Source: Desnuesiella massiliensis
Lineage (GTDB): Bacteria; Bacillota; Clostridia; Clostridiales; Clostridiaceae
NCBI RefSeq assembly: GCF_001403615.1
Contig: NZ_LN879457.1
Coordinates: forward strand, 620,001-684,000
Direction: 5' to 3'
Length of the DNA: 64,000 nucleotides
Shown here in pieces: positions 1 to 8,936 of the stretch. The position numbers and the translations under genes are program-made. The notes below the pieces were generated by a model. It had not been told where the DNA came from. It saw only the letters and a program-made list of their open reading frames with translations, and made no database searches. Every line of letters begins with the position of its first letter. Position 1 is the first letter of the stretch.

Positions 1-1001
1 CAGGTAGGGTTATTGTAGCAACCTTTGCTTCAAATATAGCAAGAATGCAGCAGATAGTAAATTCTTCTGTGAAGTATGGGAGGAAGGTAGTATTTAGTGG
101 AAGAAGTATGGAAAACATATCTCAGGTAGCCATGGATTTAGGATATCTTCATATACCTGAAGGACAGATTATAAGTGTAGATGAAATGGGTAATTACAAT
201 AATGAACAGATAACCATAATAACCACTGGAAGTCAAGGAGAGCCTATGTCTGCACTATCTAGAATAGCCTTTTCCACTCATAGAAAAATTAAGGTTGAGC
301 CAAAGGACTTGTTTATTATTTCTGCATCTCCTATTCCTGGAAATGGAAAGATGATATCTAGAGTAATTAACCAGTTATTTAAAAAGGGTGTAGATGTAAT
401 CTATGAAGCTTTAGAAGAAGTGCATGTATCGGGTCACGCCTATCAAGAAGAGTTAAAACTAATCCATACATTAGTGCATCCTAAATATTTTATGCCTGTT
501 CATGGTGAATATAGACATTTGAAGCATCATGCTGATTTGGCACATAAATTAGGCATGGATGAGGATAAGATTTTCACCTTAGATACTGGAGATGTTTTAG
601 AGATATCAAGCAGCGAGGCTAGAATATCTGAAAGAGTCCGCACGGGAGCTGTGTTTGTAGATGGCCTTGGAGTGGGAGATGTAGGTAATATAGTGCTTAG
701 AGATAGAAGGCACCTAGCTCAAGATGGTATGCTCACTATAGTTGTTACTATAGAAAAAGAATCTCATAGTATCATAGCAGGTCCAGATATAATCACCAGA
801 GGTTTTGTGTATGCAAAGGAATCTCAGGCTTTGATTAATGAAATAAAGGAAATTACAAAGAAAGAGTTAGAGGATTGCTTAGAAAATAAAATCCTTGAAA
901 TCTATGTATTAAAGGCTAGTATAAAAAAATCTCTGGAGAAGTTTTTATATGAAAAAATAAAAAGAACGCCAAGTATTCTTCCTATAATCATGGAAATATA
1001 A
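1..1001 (+). CDS. rnj: Ribonuclease J, C-terminal part (5' end outside window)
   Basis: The open frame enters from the left edge (first full codon at base 3), so the metallo-beta-lactamase N-terminus is missing. The visible 333 residues hold the second part of the beta-CASP region (TTGSQGEP, and the histidine segment HVSGHAYQEE followed by MPVHGEYRHL) and the C-terminal dimerisation domain seen in RNase J. The family is a dual 5'-3' exonuclease and endonuclease of mRNA decay and rRNA processing in Firmicutes, acting in the cytoplasm. The gene ends just before a strong nested hairpin. Motif order matches the family closely; only the missing N-terminus limits the call. A methionine at base 45 is internal and not a start. 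Confidence 0.95.
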   Translation, partial: GRVIVATFASNIARMQQIVNSSVKYGRKVVFSGRSMENISQVAMDLGYLHIPEGQIISVDEMGNYNNEQITIITTGSQGEPMSALSRIAFSTHRKIKVEPKDLFIISASPIPGNGKMISRVINQLFKKGVDVIYEALEEVHVSGHAYQEELKLIHTLVHPKYFMPVHGEYRHLKHHADLAHKLGMDEDKIFTLDTGDVLEISSSEARISERVRTGAVFVDGLGVGDVGNIVLRDRRHLAQDGMLTIVVTIEKESHSIIAGPDIITRGFVYAKESQALINEIKEITKKELEDCLENKILEIYVLKASIKKSLEKFLYEKIKRTPSILPIIMEI

Positions 1002-1018
1002 TTTTAACAATAGAGAAG

Positions 1019-1113
1019 TTCCCTACTTAAGGCATTGTAAAAAATAGCTAGTCAAATATACGAGTAGACTGACTAGTTATTTTTTTATGATGCCTAATTC
1101 TTTAAGTAGGGAA
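1019..1113 (+). terminator. Nested hairpin terminator after rnj
   Basis: An inner stem (bases 1043-1053 with 1071-1081) is followed by seven T's and looks like an ordinary intrinsic terminator. It is enclosed by a second, outer pair of arms: TTCCCTACTTAA at 1019-1030 with TTAAGTAGGGAA at 1102-1113, plus GGCAT/ATGCC just inside. The outer arms could form only after the inner hairpin has been transcribed, or serve as a larger palindrome or small repeat element. Confidence 0.8.
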
Positions 1114-1203
1114 TTTTGCAATTATAATAGCTTTATTTTAATATAGAAGATATAATATATTGATGAAAAACTAAAAATCAATAAGAATCAAAGGTGGTAC
1201 TAA

Positions 1204-1950
1204 ATGAGAAATTTAAAAATGGTAATAGAATATGATGGAACTAGATATAAGGGATGGCAAAAGCAAAATCATAAGGATAGCAGTGTTTCTACTATACAGG
1301 ATAAAATAGAAAATGTATTATCTAAAATGACAGGAGAAAATATTCAGCTAATAGGCTGTGGAAGAACGGATTCAGGGGTACATGCTGAAAACTATATAGC
1401 AAATTTTCATACTGATTGTGACTTAAGCATAGATACCATGCTTAATTATCTATATGAATTTTTACCTGAAGATATAGTAGTAAAATCCATGAAGGATACT
1501 AGTGAGAGATTTCACGCAAGATATAATGTAAAGTCAAAGACCTATGTGTATAGAATAAACAATAGCAAATTTAGGAATGTGTTTAACAGAAAGTTTGTCT
1601 ATCATACAGATGAGAACCTTAACTTAAATGAAATGAGAAGGGCAGCAGAGGTTTTAATAGGAACTCATGACTTTCAGAGCTTTACTAGTTTAAAACCTAA
1701 CACTAAATCTACTCTTAGAACTATTAACTACATAGAAATAAAAGAAAATCAGGATATGATAGAAATAGAGGTAAATGGAAATGGATTCTTATTAAATATG
1801 GTAAGGATCATTGTAGGAACCCTTTTAGAAGTAGGTAAAGGCGAGCTTAGTCCTTTAGGTGTAGAAAAAATATTAAACCAAAAGAAAAGATCTGAGGCGG
1901 GACCTATAGCTCAGGCAAAGGGTTTATGCTTAAAAAGTATTGAATATTAG
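1204..1950 (+). CDS. truA: tRNA pseudouridine(38-40) synthase TruA
   Basis: The 248-residue product isomerises uridines 38-40 in the anticodon stem-loop of tRNAs to pseudouridine. The family signature GCGRTDSGVHA is present with the catalytic aspartate at D56, and the N-terminal segment KMVIEYDGTRYKGWQ is typical. Length is normal for bacterial TruA (about 245-265). The ATG at 1204 follows an AAGGTGG ribosome site. It stands alone between the terminators of rnj and its own 3' terminator, facing a convergent ABC transporter. In many clostridia truA sits with ribosomal protein and ECF genes; that context is absent here, so this may be a second, separate truA copy. Confidence 0.95.
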   Translation: MRNLKMVIEYDGTRYKGWQKQNHKDSSVSTIQDKIENVLSKMTGENIQLIGCGRTDSGVHAENYIANFHTDCDLSIDTMLNYLYEFLPEDIVVKSMKDTSERFHARYNVKSKTYVYRINNSKFRNVFNRKFVYHTDENLNLNEMRRAAEVLIGTHDFQSFTSLKPNTKSTLRTINYIEIKENQDMIEIEVNGNGFLLNMVRIIVGTLLEVGKGELSPLGVEKILNQKKRSEAGPIAQAKGLCLKSIEY

Positions 1951-1987
1951 AATACAGTAAAAAATAATAATTAACATAAAACATGCA

Positions 1988-2027
1988 AAAACCTAATGCT
2001 ATTGTCTATATAGCACTAGGTTTTTTA
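1988..2027. terminator. Bidirectional terminator between truA and ABC exporter
   Basis: Arms AACCTAATGCT (about 1990-2000) and AGCACTAGGTT (2012-2022) form an 11-bp stem with one G-U pair, with A's on the left and T6 on the right. It can serve both the rightward truA and the leftward transporter gene that ends at 2031. Confidence 0.85.
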
Positions 2028-2030
2028 ATT

Positions 2031-3746
2031 TTAAGAAGCTTTATCAATATTCTTATTTAGTTCACTATAGATACCGCCAAGCTGTAGCAGCTCTTTATGA
2101 GTACCTCTTTCTTCTATACCTTTATCGGTCAATACCATTATTTCATCGGCATTTTTTATGGTTGAAAGCCTATGAGCTACCACTATAGTGGTTCTTCCTT
2201 TAGATAGCTTTTCTAGAGATTTTTGAATTAAGTATTCTGTAGCATTATCTAGAGCTGAGGTAGCCTCGTCCAATATTAAAATTGGAGGATTTTTTAAAAA
2301 TACTCTAGCTATAGAAAGTCTCTGTTTCTGTCCACCAGATAATTTAATTCCTCTTTCTCCTATATAAGTGTCATAGCCCTTTGGCTGACTAAGTATAAAC
2401 TCATGTATATTAGCAAGCTTTGCCGCTTTAATTACCTCTTCTTCAGAGGCATCCGGATTACCATATAGTATATTGTCTCTTATGGTACCAGTAAATAAGA
2501 ATACATCCTGTTGAACTACCCCAATGTTACGTCTTAAGGATTCTATGGTAACATCATAGATGCTTTTCCCATCTACGGATATATCTCCTGAGTCTAAGGT
2601 ATAGAACCTCGGAATCAGATTACAAAGAGTTGTCTTTCCTCCGCCGGAAGGACCAACTAAGGCTAAGGTTTTTCCAGCTTCCAGATTAAAGCTTAAGTTA
2701 TCTAGGATATGAGTATTTTCATCATATTTAAAGCTTACATTTTTAAATTCAATTTGTCCTTTAACGCTGCCTAAATCTATGGCGCCCTCTTTATCTATTT
2801 CAGGCTCTGCTTCCATAAGTTCAAGGTATCTAGTAAAACCTGTAATTCCAGATTGGTATTGCTCTATAAAAGAAATTAATCTTTTAATTGGTGCCATGAA
2901 CATTTTTATATACAAAAGATAAGCAGCAAAGTCACCGAAGTTTATATATTTTTTATAAACAAAATATCCACCAGCGCTTAAAACTATAAGATCTAGAATA
3001 TCTATGAAGAAGTTCATGCCGGAAGAATAGTCCGCCATAGATTTATAAGCATCTTGTCTTGCAGATACGAAATCCGTATTTCCTTCTTCAAATTTTTCGT
3101 TTTCATACTCTTTATTTGTAAAAGCTTTTGAAACTCTTATACCAGCTATGCTATTTTCTAGGTTGGCATTAAGCTCTCCAACTTTAACTCTTGTTTTCAT
3201 AAAAGCTTTTTCCATGGCTACTTTCTTCTTCATGGAGAAGAATACAAGTACAGGAATGAAAGCAAAAGCAATGAGAGTTAGAGGAACATTTATTGAGCAT
3301 AGTAATATAAAAGAACCTATTATCATTATACCTGATATAAACAAGTCTTCCGGCCCATGGTGAGCTAATTCAGATATTTCCATAAGGTCATTTATTATTC
3401 TTGACATTATAACCCCTGTTTTATTTTCGTCAAAAAATGAAAAAGGAAGCTTTTGCAGGTGATTAAATATCTTTTTTCTCATATCAGCCTGCATTCTAAC
3501 TCCAACAACATGTCCCCAATATTGAATGAAGTGATTTAAGAAATATTTAAGCACATATATGCCGAATAAGGCCACAGCCCACACAAACAGCAATCTCATC
3601 TTACCGTTTGGAATTATATCATTTATGATTTCTCTTGTGACCATGGGATAAAATAGATCACATAACGCTACTACAAAGGCCGCCAGAAGATCTAAAGAAA
3701 ATAGCTTCATATGGGGTTTATAGTAGGAAATAAATTTTTTTAACAT
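2031..3746 (-). CDS. ABC exporter, fused permease and ATPase
   Basis: The 571-residue half-transporter has an N-terminal six-helix type I exporter membrane domain (residues about 10-310) and a C-terminal ATPase. Walker A GPSGGGKT lies at about residues 365-372, followed by the Q-loop VVQQDVF, signature LSGGQKQR, Walker B ILILDEATSALD and the H-loop AHRLST. These are the hallmarks of the MsbA/LmrA/BmrA class, which act as dimers in the membrane to export lipids, peptides or drugs. The longer frame begins at 3797, but the ATG at 3746 is preferred because it has a purine-rich site (AAAGGTAGGGA) just upstream and begins MLKKFISYYKPH, a usual start for this family. Substrate cannot be deduced; no partner half-transporter lies beside it. 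Confidence 0.9.
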   Translation of the reverse strand: MLKKFISYYKPHMKLFSLDLLAAFVVALCDLFYPMVTREIINDIIPNGKMRLLFVWAVALFGIYVLKYFLNHFIQYWGHVVGVRMQADMRKKIFNHLQKLPFSFFDENKTGVIMSRIINDLMEISELAHHGPEDLFISGIMIIGSFILLCSINVPLTLIAFAFIPVLVFFSMKKKVAMEKAFMKTRVKVGELNANLENSIAGIRVSKAFTNKEYENEKFEEGNTDFVSARQDAYKSMADYSSGMNFFIDILDLIVLSAGGYFVYKKYINFGDFAAYLLYIKMFMAPIKRLISFIEQYQSGITGFTRYLELMEAEPEIDKEGAIDLGSVKGQIEFKNVSFKYDENTHILDNLSFNLEAGKTLALVGPSGGGKTTLCNLIPRFYTLDSGDISVDGKSIYDVTIESLRRNIGVVQQDVFLFTGTIRDNILYGNPDASEEEVIKAAKLANIHEFILSQPKGYDTYIGERGIKLSGGQKQRLSIARVFLKNPPILILDEATSALDNATEYLIQKSLEKLSKGRTTIVVAHRLSTIKNADEIMVLTDKGIEERGTHKELLQLGGIYSELNKNIDKAS

Positions 3747-3853
3747 CCCAATCCCTACCTTTCCTTTTCTGTAAATTATAATATAATATTTTATCATAAA
3801 TTATGAATTAATATAATATACAGAATAAGTTTCTGTGCCTTAAAAGTTTACTT

Positions 3854-3880
3854 TTCAAAAGGATTTATAAAGCTTTTGAA
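3854..3880. promoter_or_regulatory. Inverted repeat in divergent intergenic region
   Basis: TTCAAAAG (3854-3861) and CTTTTGAA (3873-3880) are perfect 8-bp inverted arms 11 bp apart, placed between the leftward ABC exporter and the rightward sigma-54 activator. It may be an operator or a leader hairpin. No matching copy was seen elsewhere in the window. Confidence 0.3.
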
Positions 3881-3918
3881 GAATATTAACTTACATAGTA
3901 AATATTGGGGAGGAGAAC

Positions 3919-5646
3919 ATGGAGGGAAAATATTATTTAAAAGCATTGGATTCCATAGTTTCTATGCTTAAAATAGCTGTACTTGCTGTTGATAAAGAAT
4001 TAAAAATAGTAATCTTTAATGGTGAAGCAGAAAAAATATTAAATATAGATAAAGAGCAGGTTATAGGGAAAAGTGTTTTAGATATAATTGAAAACAGCGA
4101 TTTGCCCAACGTAATAAACCATGGGAAAGTAAAAAAAGATGAAATAATACATATAAAGGGCAAAAGCATCATGACCCATAGGATTCCTATAAAGGACAAT
4201 GAAGATATAATAGGGGCTATGGCTTTATTTCAGGACATATCTGAAAATATTCGGCTATCTCAGGAATTAGACCAAGAAAAAAAACATACCTCTGAGCTAA
4301 GCAACATATTAGAAAGCATTTATGAAGGGGTTATAACAGTAGATAAAAAAGGCCTTGTAACTTATATAAGCAAACCTTATGCAAACTTTTTAGGAGTAGA
4401 TGAAGAAAAATCAGTAGGAAAGCATGTTACAGAAGTAATAGAAAATACTAGAATGCATATAGTGGCTGAAACAGGATTAGAGGAAATCTGTGACATTCAA
4501 AAGGTAAAGGATGGGTATATGATTGCTTCAAGATATCCTATAAAAGAGCAGGGAAAGGTTGTAGGGGCTGTAGGGAAGGTTATATTTAGGAACCTAGGAG
4601 AGTTTGATATACTGTATAAAAAAATTAATAATATGGAAAAAACCTTAGAGTTATATAAAGGTGAAATAAAGCATATAAACAAGGCAAAATATTGCTTTGA
4701 TAGCATTCTTGGCAGTAGTACAAAAATTAAAGAAACTAAGAAGTATGCCATGAAGGCTGCTAGTACAGACTCTAATGTCTTACTCATGGGTGAAAGCGGC
4801 ACAGGAAAAGAGTTGTTTGCCCATGCTATACATAATAACAGTAAAAGGAGAAAAGCTCCTTTTATAAAGGTGAATTGTGCGGCTATACCTGGTAATCTGT
4901 TAGAGTCCGAGCTTTTTGGTTATGAGGAAGGAGCCTTTACAGGGGCCAAAAAGGGTGGGAAACTAGGAAAGTTTGAGCTGGCGGATGGAGGAACTATATT
5001 TCTTGATGAGATAGGGGATATGCCTTATTATATGCAGGCAAAAATTTTAAGAGTTATACAAGAAAGAGAAATAGAAAGATTAGGTGGAAGTAATTGCAGA
5101 AATATAAATGTAAGGGTAATTGCCGCTACCAATAAGGATTTAGTAGATATGGTGGCAAAGGGGAAGTTTAGACAAGACTTATATTATAGATTGAATGTAT
5201 TAAATATAAATATACCTCCTCTAAGAGAAAGAAGAGAAGATATTAAAGAATTAAGCTTTCACTTTTTAGAAAAATATTCTATAAACTATGGAAAGTATAT
5301 AGATGATATTTCACAGGAAGCTCTTAACTGCTTATATAATTATGAATGGAGAGGAAATATAAGGGAGCTTTCTAATATAATAGAAAGGGCTGTAAATGTA
5401 GCAGAGTTTGGGGGAGAGATTGCAGTTAACCATTTACCTCATAATATATCGGAAAAAGAATTAATTATTAACAATAAGAGCTTACAACAGATATTAGAAG
5501 AGGCGGAGAAAAAAGCAATCTTAGAAAGCTTAAAGATATCTAAAGGAAATAGAAGCAAGGCAGCAAGGCTACTCAGAATAAGCAGAACTACCTTCTACGA
5601 AAAGCTAGAAAAATTTGATTTATTAAAAAATGAGGTAGAAAAGTAA
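3919..5646 (+). CDS. Sigma-54-dependent transcriptional activator with two PAS domains
   Basis: The 575-residue enhancer-binding protein has two N-terminal PAS sensor domains (about residues 10-110 and 125-225), a short coiled coil, an AAA+ domain and a Fis-type helix-turn-helix at the C-terminus (KGNRSKAARLLRISRTTFYEKL). The AAA+ part shows Walker A GESGTGKE (291-298), the sigma-54-contacting loop GAFTGA (338-343) and Walker B GGTIFLDEIGD. Such proteins bind upstream sites and remodel RNA polymerase-sigma-54 at -24/-12 promoters. Three palindromic sites and a matching -24/-12 element lie directly downstream in front of the CoA-transferase operon, so that operon is the likely target. The PAS ligand is unknown. 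Start has the site GGGGAGGAG eight bases upstream. Confidence 0.95.
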   Translation: MEGKYYLKALDSIVSMLKIAVLAVDKELKIVIFNGEAEKILNIDKEQVIGKSVLDIIENSDLPNVINHGKVKKDEIIHIKGKSIMTHRIPIKDNEDIIGAMALFQDISENIRLSQELDQEKKHTSELSNILESIYEGVITVDKKGLVTYISKPYANFLGVDEEKSVGKHVTEVIENTRMHIVAETGLEEICDIQKVKDGYMIASRYPIKEQGKVVGAVGKVIFRNLGEFDILYKKINNMEKTLELYKGEIKHINKAKYCFDSILGSSTKIKETKKYAMKAASTDSNVLLMGESGTGKELFAHAIHNNSKRRKAPFIKVNCAAIPGNLLESELFGYEEGAFTGAKKGGKLGKFELADGGTIFLDEIGDMPYYMQAKILRVIQEREIERLGGSNCRNINVRVIAATNKDLVDMVAKGKFRQDLYYRLNVLNINIPPLRERREDIKELSFHFLEKYSINYGKYIDDISQEALNCLYNYEWRGNIRELSNIIERAVNVAEFGGEIAVNHLPHNISEKELIINNKSLQQILEEAEKKAILESLKISKGNRSKAARLLRISRTTFYEKLEKFDLLKNEVEK

Positions 5647-5702
5647 AAAATATTTTTTACTTTATATATTTATTATAAGTAAACATTTAATATTAACTGT
5701 TT

Positions 5703-5806
5703 TTGTAAGCATAATCGTACAAGAGTTACACTGCTTACGATTACTGTAAGGAAAAGCTGACAACTTCATAAAATGTATAAGAAAAATTGTAAGTAAATCC
5801 GTACAA
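5703..5806 (+). promoter_or_regulatory. Three upstream activator sites (probable UAS for the sigma-54 activator)
   Basis: Two 20-bp near-palindromes, TTGTAAGCATAATCGTACAA (5703-5722) and TTGTAAGTAAATCCGTACAA (5787-5806), share the same outer half-sites. A third related palindrome, CTTACGATTACTGTAAG (5734-5750), lies between them. All lie about 90-195 bp upstream of the -24/-12 promoter, the usual distance for enhancer-binding protein sites. Binding by the neighbouring activator is inference. Confidence 0.75.
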
Positions 5807-5810
5807 TAAG

Positions 5811-5843
5811 GTCATTGAAATGTATAATTCAATGACTTTTTTT
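5811..5843 (+). terminator. Terminator of the sigma-54 activator gene
   Basis: GTCATTGAA (5811-5819) pairs perfectly with TTCAATGAC (5828-5836), followed by T7. It sits after the activator sites, so the activator transcript runs through them before ending. Confidence 0.85.
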
Positions 5844-5895
5844 GCTTTTTCTTAACAAATAATCAAGGGTTTAATAACTTTTTTATTATTTTATA

Positions 5896-5911
5896 TGGCA
5901 TGGACATTGCT
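5896..5911 (+). promoter_or_regulatory. Sigma-54 (-24/-12) promoter
   Basis: TGGCATGGACATTGCT matches the sigma-54 consensus TGGCAYRNNNNTTGCW at every fixed position, with the GG and GC doublets at the correct spacing. The predicted start of transcription is around base 5923, leaving a leader of about 45 nt before the ATG at 5969. Confidence 0.9.
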
Positions 5912-5968
5912 ATATAAAATAATGTAAACATTTACAGATAATTATTCTTATAAAAAGGAGGAGTATTT

Positions 5969-7525
5969 ATGGACAAGAGAAAGATAATGTCAGCAGCAGA
6001 AGCCCTTGCTTTAGTAAAAGATGGTTCTGTAGTAGCTACTGGTGGTTTTATAGGAAGTGCTCATCCAGAAGAATTGAGTATTGCTTTAGAGAAAAGATTC
6101 TTAGAAACTGGAAAACCAGTTAATTTAACTTTAGTATATGCAGCGGGACAAGGCGACAGCAAGGAAAGAGGATTAAATCATCTAGGTCATGAAGGGTTAG
6201 TAAAAAGAGTAATAGGTGGACATTGGGGATTAGCACCTAAGCTTCAAAAGTTAGCTATAGAGAACAAAATAGAAGCTTATAACCTGCCACAAGGTGTTAT
6301 TTCTCATTTATTTAGAGATATTGCTTCTAAAAAACCGGGAAATATTACTCATGTTGGTTTGAAGACCTTCGTAGATCCAAGGGTAGATGGAGGGAAAATA
6401 AATGAAGTAACAAAGGAGGATATAGTAGAGCTTATAGAGATAAAAGGAAAAGAATATTTATTTTATAAGACTTTCCCTATAGATGTAGCTTTAATAAGAG
6501 TAACTTATGCAGATGAATTTGGAAATGCTACTTTAGAAAAAGAAGCAGTTACCCTTGATACTCTATCTATGGCTCAAGCTGCTAAAAATTCTGGAGGTAT
6601 AGTGATTATACAAGCAGAAAAGGTGGTAAAGAGCGGAACTCTTGATCCTAGAATGGTGAAGTTACCTGGAATTTTGGTAGATGCTATAGTGGTATCTAAA
6701 CCAGAAAATCATATGCAAACCTTTGGAGAGCAATTCAACGCAGCTTATACTGGAGCTATAAAAGTGCCAGTAAATAGCTTAGATAAGATGGAATTAGATG
6801 AAAGAAAGATCATAGCAAGAAGAGCAGCTATGGAGTTAATTCCAGATGCCATAACTAATCTAGGTATAGGAATGCCAGAAGGAGTGGCTTTTGTCGCTAA
6901 TGAAGAAGGACTAGGAGATAGTATGCATCTTACCATTGAGTCAGGACCAATAAAGGGTATTCCTGCAGGAGGCTTGAGCTTTGGAGCTGCTATAAACCCC
7001 GAATGTATTGTGGATCAAGGCTACCAATTTGATTTTTACGATGGTGGTGGATTAGATGTAGCTTTCTTAGGACTAGCTCAATGTGATAAAGAGGGAAATG
7101 TAAATGTTAGTAAGTTTGGTCCTAAGATAGCAGGTTGTGGAGGATTTATTAACATAACTCAAAATGCTCAAAAGGTTGTATATTGCGGTACCTTTACCGC
7201 AGGACAATTAAAGATAAAGGTAGAAGAAGGAAAATTAGTAATTGAACAAGAAGGAAAATCTAAAAAGTTTATGGAAAAAGTAGAGCAAATTACCTTTAGT
7301 GGTGAATATGCAAATGAAATTGGTCAAAAGGTTTTATATATTACAGAAAGAGCTGTTTTTGAACTCACAGAGGATGGATTGTTATTAACAGAGATTGCTC
7401 CAGGAGTGGATATTGAAACTCAAATATTATCTCAAATGGATTTTAAACCATTAGTGGCTGAAAATCTAAAGGAAATGGACAGCAGAATCTTTAATGAGGA
7501 ACCCATGAATTTAAAATTCCAATAA
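5969..7525 (+). CDS. Acyl-CoA:acetate (propionate/3-oxoacid type) CoA-transferase
   Basis: The 518-residue single-chain family I CoA-transferase moves CoA between an acyl-CoA such as acetyl-CoA and a short-chain carboxylate. It has the fused alpha and beta halves of the YdiF/propionate CoA-transferase group; the alpha half opens with SAAEALALVKDGSVVATGGF. The probable catalytic glutamate is E324 in TIESGPIKG, followed by the glycine-rich IPAGGLSFGAA. Length is normal. It is the first gene of a three-gene unit behind a sigma-54 promoter, with an acid permease and a MaoC hydratase, so it likely activates an imported carboxylate. Acid specificity (propionate, butyrate, crotonate, 3-hydroxybutyrate) cannot be read from sequence. 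The ATG has an AAGGAGGAG site. Confidence 0.92.
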   Translation: MDKRKIMSAAEALALVKDGSVVATGGFIGSAHPEELSIALEKRFLETGKPVNLTLVYAAGQGDSKERGLNHLGHEGLVKRVIGGHWGLAPKLQKLAIENKIEAYNLPQGVISHLFRDIASKKPGNITHVGLKTFVDPRVDGGKINEVTKEDIVELIEIKGKEYLFYKTFPIDVALIRVTYADEFGNATLEKEAVTLDTLSMAQAAKNSGGIVIIQAEKVVKSGTLDPRMVKLPGILVDAIVVSKPENHMQTFGEQFNAAYTGAIKVPVNSLDKMELDERKIIARRAAMELIPDAITNLGIGMPEGVAFVANEEGLGDSMHLTIESGPIKGIPAGGLSFGAAINPECIVDQGYQFDFYDGGGLDVAFLGLAQCDKEGNVNVSKFGPKIAGCGGFINITQNAQKVVYCGTFTAGQLKIKVEEGKLVIEQEGKSKKFMEKVEQITFSGEYANEIGQKVLYITERAVFELTEDGLLLTEIAPGVDIETQILSQMDFKPLVAENLKEMDSRIFNEEPMNLKFQ

Positions 7526-7553
7526 ATTTATTAAATTATAAGGAGGAGAGAAA

Positions 7554-8927
7554 ATGGGTGTTTTAGGTATCATATTATCATTGGCATTATTAATGTATCT
7601 TGCTTATAGAGGCGTAACCGTATTATTGTTAGCACCTATATTAGCATTAGTAGCTGCAATATTTGCAGGAGGTACACCACTTTTACCAACTTACTCAGAA
7701 GTATTTATGAGTAATGTGGCTAACTATTTAAGACAATACTTTCCAGTATTCTTACTTGGAGCAATCTTTGGTAAGATCATGGAGGACACAGGTAGTGCTA
7801 AATCTATAGCTCATTATATAGCAAATAAATTAGGTAAACAAAGAGCTATAATGGCAGTAGTTTTAGCTTGTGCTATATTGACTTATGGTGGAGTTTCTTT
7901 ATTCGTTGTTGCTTTTGCAGTATACCCTGTAGCAGCTCATTTATTTAGAGAAGCCGGTATTCCAAAAAGACTTATACCTGGAACTATAGCACTTGGTTCT
8001 TTTACTTTTACTATGACTGCTATACCAGGAACACCACAAATACAAAATGCTATCCCGATGCCTTTCTTTGGAACCAATGCTTATGCAGCACCTATACTAG
8101 GTACTGTAGCTGGACTTATGATGTTTGGGCTAGGAGTTCTATGGCTAAATTACAGAGCTAGAAAGGCTATGGCCGCTGGAGAAGGTTATGGTGAGCATAA
8201 AGAAGATATAAAGAAATTTGATGATTCAAAGCTTCCGAGCTTTATAGTAGCATTAGTACCTATATTACTTGTATTAGTTTTAAACTATGTTCTTTCAAAA
8301 TACTATTTCCCAGGAATGAAAGCAGATTACTTGACTAAGGCACCTTATAATACTTCCCTATCTAAGGTAGCGGGAATATGGAGCTTAATTATATCCTTAG
8401 TGGCTGCGATCATATTAGCTATAGTAATAAACATAAAGAGATTTACAGATTTAAAAGACAGCGTTAATAAAGGTGTATTCGGATCCATGCTTCCAATATT
8501 AAATACTGCATCAGAAGTAGGATATGGCAATGTTATTGCTTCCTTAGCTTCCTTTGTAGTAGTTAAAGAGTTCATAATGGGTATATCTTCAAATCCATTA
8601 GTTTCAGAAGCTATTTCTGTTAATATACTTGCAGGTATAACTGGTTCTGCTTCAGGTGGGATGAGTATAGCACTAGGGGCATTAGGTAAGACCTATATGG
8701 ATATGGCAACACAAATGGGAATCAATCCAGAGGCTCTACACAGAATAGCTACTATAGCCTGCGGAGGGTTAGATTCATTACCACATAATGGAGCTGTTAT
8801 AACTTTACTTGGAATTACAGGAATGACTCATAAAGAATCTTATTTAGATATAGGAATGGTATCAGTAGTTATTCCAATAGCTTCATTGATAGTAGCATTA
8901 ATTCTTGCTAGCTTTGGAATAGCGTAG
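7554..8927 (+). CDS. GntP-family carboxylate permease
   Basis: The 457-residue polytopic membrane protein shows about 11-13 hydrophobic segments, starting with GVLGIILSLALLMYLAYRG. It resembles the GntP/DsdX/short-chain acid permease superfamily, which imports gluconate, serine or hydroxy acids with protons. It starts 28 bp after the CoA-transferase with its own GGAGGAG site, and is followed by MaoC hydratase after 9 bp. Within this operon it is the probable importer of the acid activated by the CoA-transferase; 3-hydroxybutyrate is a reasonable candidate because a GntP permease beside a CoA-transferase is known from hydroxybutyrate loci, but this is inference. Confidence 0.88.
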   Translation: MGVLGIILSLALLMYLAYRGVTVLLLAPILALVAAIFAGGTPLLPTYSEVFMSNVANYLRQYFPVFLLGAIFGKIMEDTGSAKSIAHYIANKLGKQRAIMAVVLACAILTYGGVSLFVVAFAVYPVAAHLFREAGIPKRLIPGTIALGSFTFTMTAIPGTPQIQNAIPMPFFGTNAYAAPILGTVAGLMMFGLGVLWLNYRARKAMAAGEGYGEHKEDIKKFDDSKLPSFIVALVPILLVLVLNYVLSKYYFPGMKADYLTKAPYNTSLSKVAGIWSLIISLVAAIILAIVINIKRFTDLKDSVNKGVFGSMLPILNTASEVGYGNVIASLASFVVVKEFIMGISSNPLVSEAISVNILAGITGSASGGMSIALGALGKTYMDMATQMGINPEALHRIATIACGGLDSLPHNGAVITLLGITGMTHKESYLDIGMVSVVIPIASLIVALILASFGIA

Positions 8928-8936
8928 GAGGATAAT

